From Calvatia gigantea (Eukaryota > Basidiomycota > Agaricomycetes > Agaricales > Lycoperdaceae), in assembly GCA_025093985.1 (NCBI GenBank), contig JACAAK010000005.1:310001-374000 (forward strand): 64,000 bases of DNA, in the 5' to 3' direction. Position numbers and translations under genes: made by a program. The notes under the pieces are model-generated. The model saw only the letters and a list, made by a program, of their open reading frames with translations, searched no databases and was not told where the DNA came from. Shown here one piece after another: positions 61,201-64,000 of this stretch. The stretch's first letter is position 1, and each line of letters begins with the position of its first letter.

Positions 61201-63213
61201 ATATTGATAGGCTTGTCACTGAGGGAGGAGTAAGGTTAATCAATTTCTTGATACAGATAGTTCATAATACTGCATATGGAAAGCCCAAAACTTTCCATGA
61301 CATGCTTAAGCTTCCTGAGTCTGTCAAGGCAAAATGGATGGCTACATGTATTGAGGAACTCGACATGTTAAAGAAACATGGAGTGTATAAATTGGTAGAT
61401 TTACCAAAAGGAAGGAGGATGGTGAAAAACTATTGGGTCTTTCTCGAAAAGTCTGATGGCTATCTGTGAGCTCACTTAGTTGCAAAGGAATTCTCACAAA
61501 TTGAAGGCATTGACTATAACAAGTTATCTCCAGTTGTCCACTACAAGTCTGCATGTGTAAGCTTCACACTCACTGCAATCCATGATTGAGATATATATAG
61601 TGTTGACATAAAAACTGCCTATTCATATGGCAAACTGGATGAAGAGATCTACATGGAACAGCCCAAAGGGTTTCAACTTCCTAGGCAAGAAGGAAAAGTA
61701 TGGAGACTTAAGTGTGCCATATACGGCCTTAAACAGGCTGGCCACTAGTAGTGGAAGGAATTGCATTAATCAATGATTGAGCTGGGCTTTACCTGCTGCA
61801 AATCTGACTATGCTGTGTATTTTTACAGACATCTGAAGACCAATGAGCTGATAGTCACCATTGTCTATGTTGATGACATAAACTTCTTGGGTCCAAAGAA
61901 TTCCCCCCTCCTCAAAAAGTTGAAGGGAAAATTCACCAAAAAGTGGGAATGCAGAGACTACAGTCCCTGTGAAGAATTTCTTGGGATGAAAATCTCGAGG
62001 AATCACTCCAAGTGACAAATCTTCATCCAACAAGTCAAATACTTGGATAAGATTCTTGCATGCTTCCAGATTCCACAGTCTGCTGCAGCTAAAATGCCAT
62101 TGCCTGCCAGCTTCCAGTTCATCACAAACAAGGAAACTGCTTCTGCCCCCTTCCTTCAGAAGTACCAACAATTGGTTGGTTCTTTGATGTACTTGATGAT
62201 TGGTACTAGGCCCAACATAGCCTTTGCCACAGTTAAGCTGGTGCAACATGCTGCTAACCCCACACCTGAGCACTATCATGCCAGAATCCACATACTAAAG
62301 TACTTGTCCATGACAAGAAATTATATGTTGTGATATGAAGGTGATACTGGGAAACTGATGGTGATATTGGAATGCCTCAGTGACTCAGATTGGGCTCAAG
62401 ATACTGAAACCCACCGATCTGTTTCAGGAAATGTTTGTATGCTCGCATCCGGTGCAATTACCTGGACTTCATGGTAACAAAAGACAGTTTCACTTTTGTC
62501 CACTGAGGCAGAATATAAAGAACTGTCTGACACTTCACATTAAGTGAAATGGCTGTCACAGCTTCTGGAGGAGCTCAGTATTGAGCACCCAACTCCTATT
62601 CTCTATGGTGATGATGATGGGTCCAAATTCTGGACTGAAAATCCCATTGTTGAAAAACAGTTGAAGCATATGGATATTCATTACCACTATGTACGAGAAT
62701 TAGTTGAGGAGGGTATTATTATTATTGGTGATGTGTCTTCACAAGACAATTCCACCAATATCTTTATGAAGAATCTTGGTGTAACTGTTGTGAACATTCG
62801 CCTATTTTCATGTCAGCTCCGCACTTATCTGCATTCCCCCTCGTTGTGTACCTGTTTCAGTTATTCCTGTCTGCACGATCTCCGAGTCCTGACTCATAAC
62901 TACTATGCCATAGTCACTGGACGTTTCATGTAGTTATCTCCATCCATTCAACTGGATGCTCCCTTCCGTATTTAAGCATACATATACACTCCTGTATTTG
63001 GTATGCTTAACCACCTGGTTCTTTCCCCTTACTCGCCCTCAAGACCTAGCCTAAATAGCAACCTGAGGTCTTATTAGACTAAGGTCGTAACAGTAACCAA
63101 AATAAACCTCTTCCGTCCTGAGTTAGGACTTATTTTCAGTTCCAATATCAAAGCATAGGATAAAGCCACTTGATCATTGAAGCATTGATCTCCCTCCTGC
63201 AAGTGAGGAGAAG
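58230..63213 (+). mobile_element. Ty1/copia retrotransposon, nearly full pol, decayed
   Basis: From 58383 an acidic frame (SVLESVLEDSDSDTDYGSD) stands in the gag region. Then a protease-like LLDSGALYHITG, pre-integrase and integrase (CNGCAKGKMHNN, CHSDLLELP, LCTDNGGEYI, YMHQQNGRAE), a Pro-rich linker, RT (KWMATCIEELDMLKKHGVY, SVDIKTAYSYGKLDEEIYME, YGLKQAG, VYVDDINFLG), and RNase H (AEYKELSD, MDIHYHYVREL). The end INLFRPELGLIF stops at 63158, with a solo Ty3 LTR inserted at 62786-63092. Many TGA plus a few TAG codons interrupt. The 5' LTR is missing. Confidence 0.88.
62786..63092 (-). mobile_element. Solo LTR of the Ty3 chromodomain family, target duplication GTAAC
   Basis: 307 bp, TGTTGTGAAC...AGGTCGTAACA, with GTAAC at 62781-62785 and 63093-63097. 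Removing it and one GTAAC restores the copia frame NLGVT-KINLFRPEL. It keeps some CpGs, so the insertion is younger than the decay of its host element. Confidence 0.93.
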
Positions 63214-63628
63214 TGTTAAATCTTAATCTGTACTACTACATTGGTTCAGTCTATTCATAGCTGAAATGGCTTCTTGAGTACTTCACTCTTGAAGAGAGAT
63301 AATGGACTACAGACACAGTACTAGACCATACTCTAAGTTGCTGGCTACATGGTCTATTAGATACATGTGTAGTATGCATTATGCTCTGTATATGCTATTG
63401 GCAGATAAGACCTCACCTGTAAAGGTAGAACAGTGCACAGACCAGGGACATTATATATATAAGCTCTATGTAGTATGTGTAGATTCTTTAGACAATTAAG
63501 TCGTTCTTCCACACTGCCTCTAAGATATCCACTAGCAATTGTCTATAATGCACACCTCAACAATCCCAGTGAGTATGACTATCCTCCACTGCTAGCACAT
63601 TCGCTACTGTAGTGTACTCATCTCAACA
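63214..63628 (+). repeat. 3' LTR of the copia element
   Basis: Starts TGTTAAATCTTAATC after the purine tract AAGTGAGGAGAAG and ends ACTCATCTCAACA. Related to the LTRs at 36278 and 38947 and about 415 bp long. CpG-poor. Confidence 0.8.
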
Positions 63629-63687
63629 GAATCAGTCTCACTCAATGAGATTGAAGAGGCATTCATGGCACTTGAGAGGGAAGTGCA

Positions 63688-63991
63688 TGTTATGACCTTA
63701 GTCTGTTAAGACCTCAGGTTGCAGCTTAGGCTAAGTCTTGAGGGTGAGTAAGGGAAGAGAACTAAGTGGTTAAGCATACCAAATACAGGAGCATGTATGT
63801 ATGCTTAAATACAAGAGATATCTGGTTGAATGGATAGAGTTAACTATGTGAAACATCCAATGATAATGGCATAGTAGTTCTATGAGTCACTACTTGGAGA
63901 TCACTGAAACATGAATAGCTGAAACAGGCACAGAAGACAATTGGAATACAGACAGGTACAGAGCCGATACAGTCAGTGAAAGTTCACAACA
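63688..63991 (+). mobile_element. Solo LTR of the Ty3 chromodomain family, target duplication GTGCA
   Basis: 304 bp, TGTTATGACC...GTTCACAACA, flanked by GTGCA (63683-63687 and 63992-63996). It lies 60 bases beyond the copia LTR. Confidence 0.92.
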
Positions 63992-64000
63992 GTGCAGATT

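Overview
The window looks like a nuclear contig from a mushroom-forming basidiomycete (Agaricomycetes). The reasons are short introns of about 50-70 nt with standard GT...AG ends, a NACHT-type NTPase gene, F-box/LRR genes, an Agaricomycete-type multi-pass membrane protein family, and a dense load of Ty3, Ty1/copia, Tc1/mariner and Plavaka elements. Nothing bacterial, organellar or CRISPR-like was seen. All identifications are by eye from translated motifs.

Region 1 (1-15.3 kb) is a cassette duplicated several times. A VPS9-domain gene (minus, cut by the window start) lies head-to-head with a small coiled-coil gene. Beside them is a five-exon gene for a multi-pass membrane protein. The membrane gene is present as two complete paralogs (6457-8104 and 13376-14967) and two broken copies. 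The coiled-coil gene is present four times in various states of decay, and a piece of the VPS9 gene is repeated at 9.5-10 kb. Both broken membrane-gene copies have an internal stretch replaced by a bizarre block of about 117 C followed by about 120 T. Tc1 fragments and a Ty3 integrase tail are wedged between.

Region 2 (15.3-20.1 kb) is a graveyard: a coiled-coil gene remnant, a frame-disrupted F-box gene and a frame-disrupted acid-ceramidase/NAAA-like gene. Region 3 (20.3-33.3 kb) holds the best host genes: a 1125-residue SAM-dependent methyltransferase (five exons), an O-fucosyltransferase-like type II membrane protein (one apparent single-base frameshift), an F-box/LRR remnant, and an intact three-exon NACHT NTPase. 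The NACHT gene lies between two 230-bp inverted repeats.

Region 4 (33.3-64 kb) is almost entirely transposons nested in transposons. Two Ty3 chromodomain retrotransposons of one family (40107-46444 minus; 47625-57779 plus, itself interrupted) share about 305-bp LTRs. Both carry an additional ORF between pol and the 3' LTR, six bases after the pol stop. Several copia fragments, a Plavaka remnant, four solo LTRs with clean 5-bp target duplications (three of the Ty3 family, one of a copia family) and a Tc1 element surround them.

A theme joins the regions. Transposon copies are stripped of CpG. A 741-bp piece of the NACHT gene that sits between transposons differs from the intact gene almost only by CpG to TpG/CpA changes (46 of 53 CpGs lost, no indels, by my hand alignment). 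Most in-frame stops in the retroelements are TGA where a conserved arginine is expected. This is the signature of methylation-linked CpG decay of repeats.
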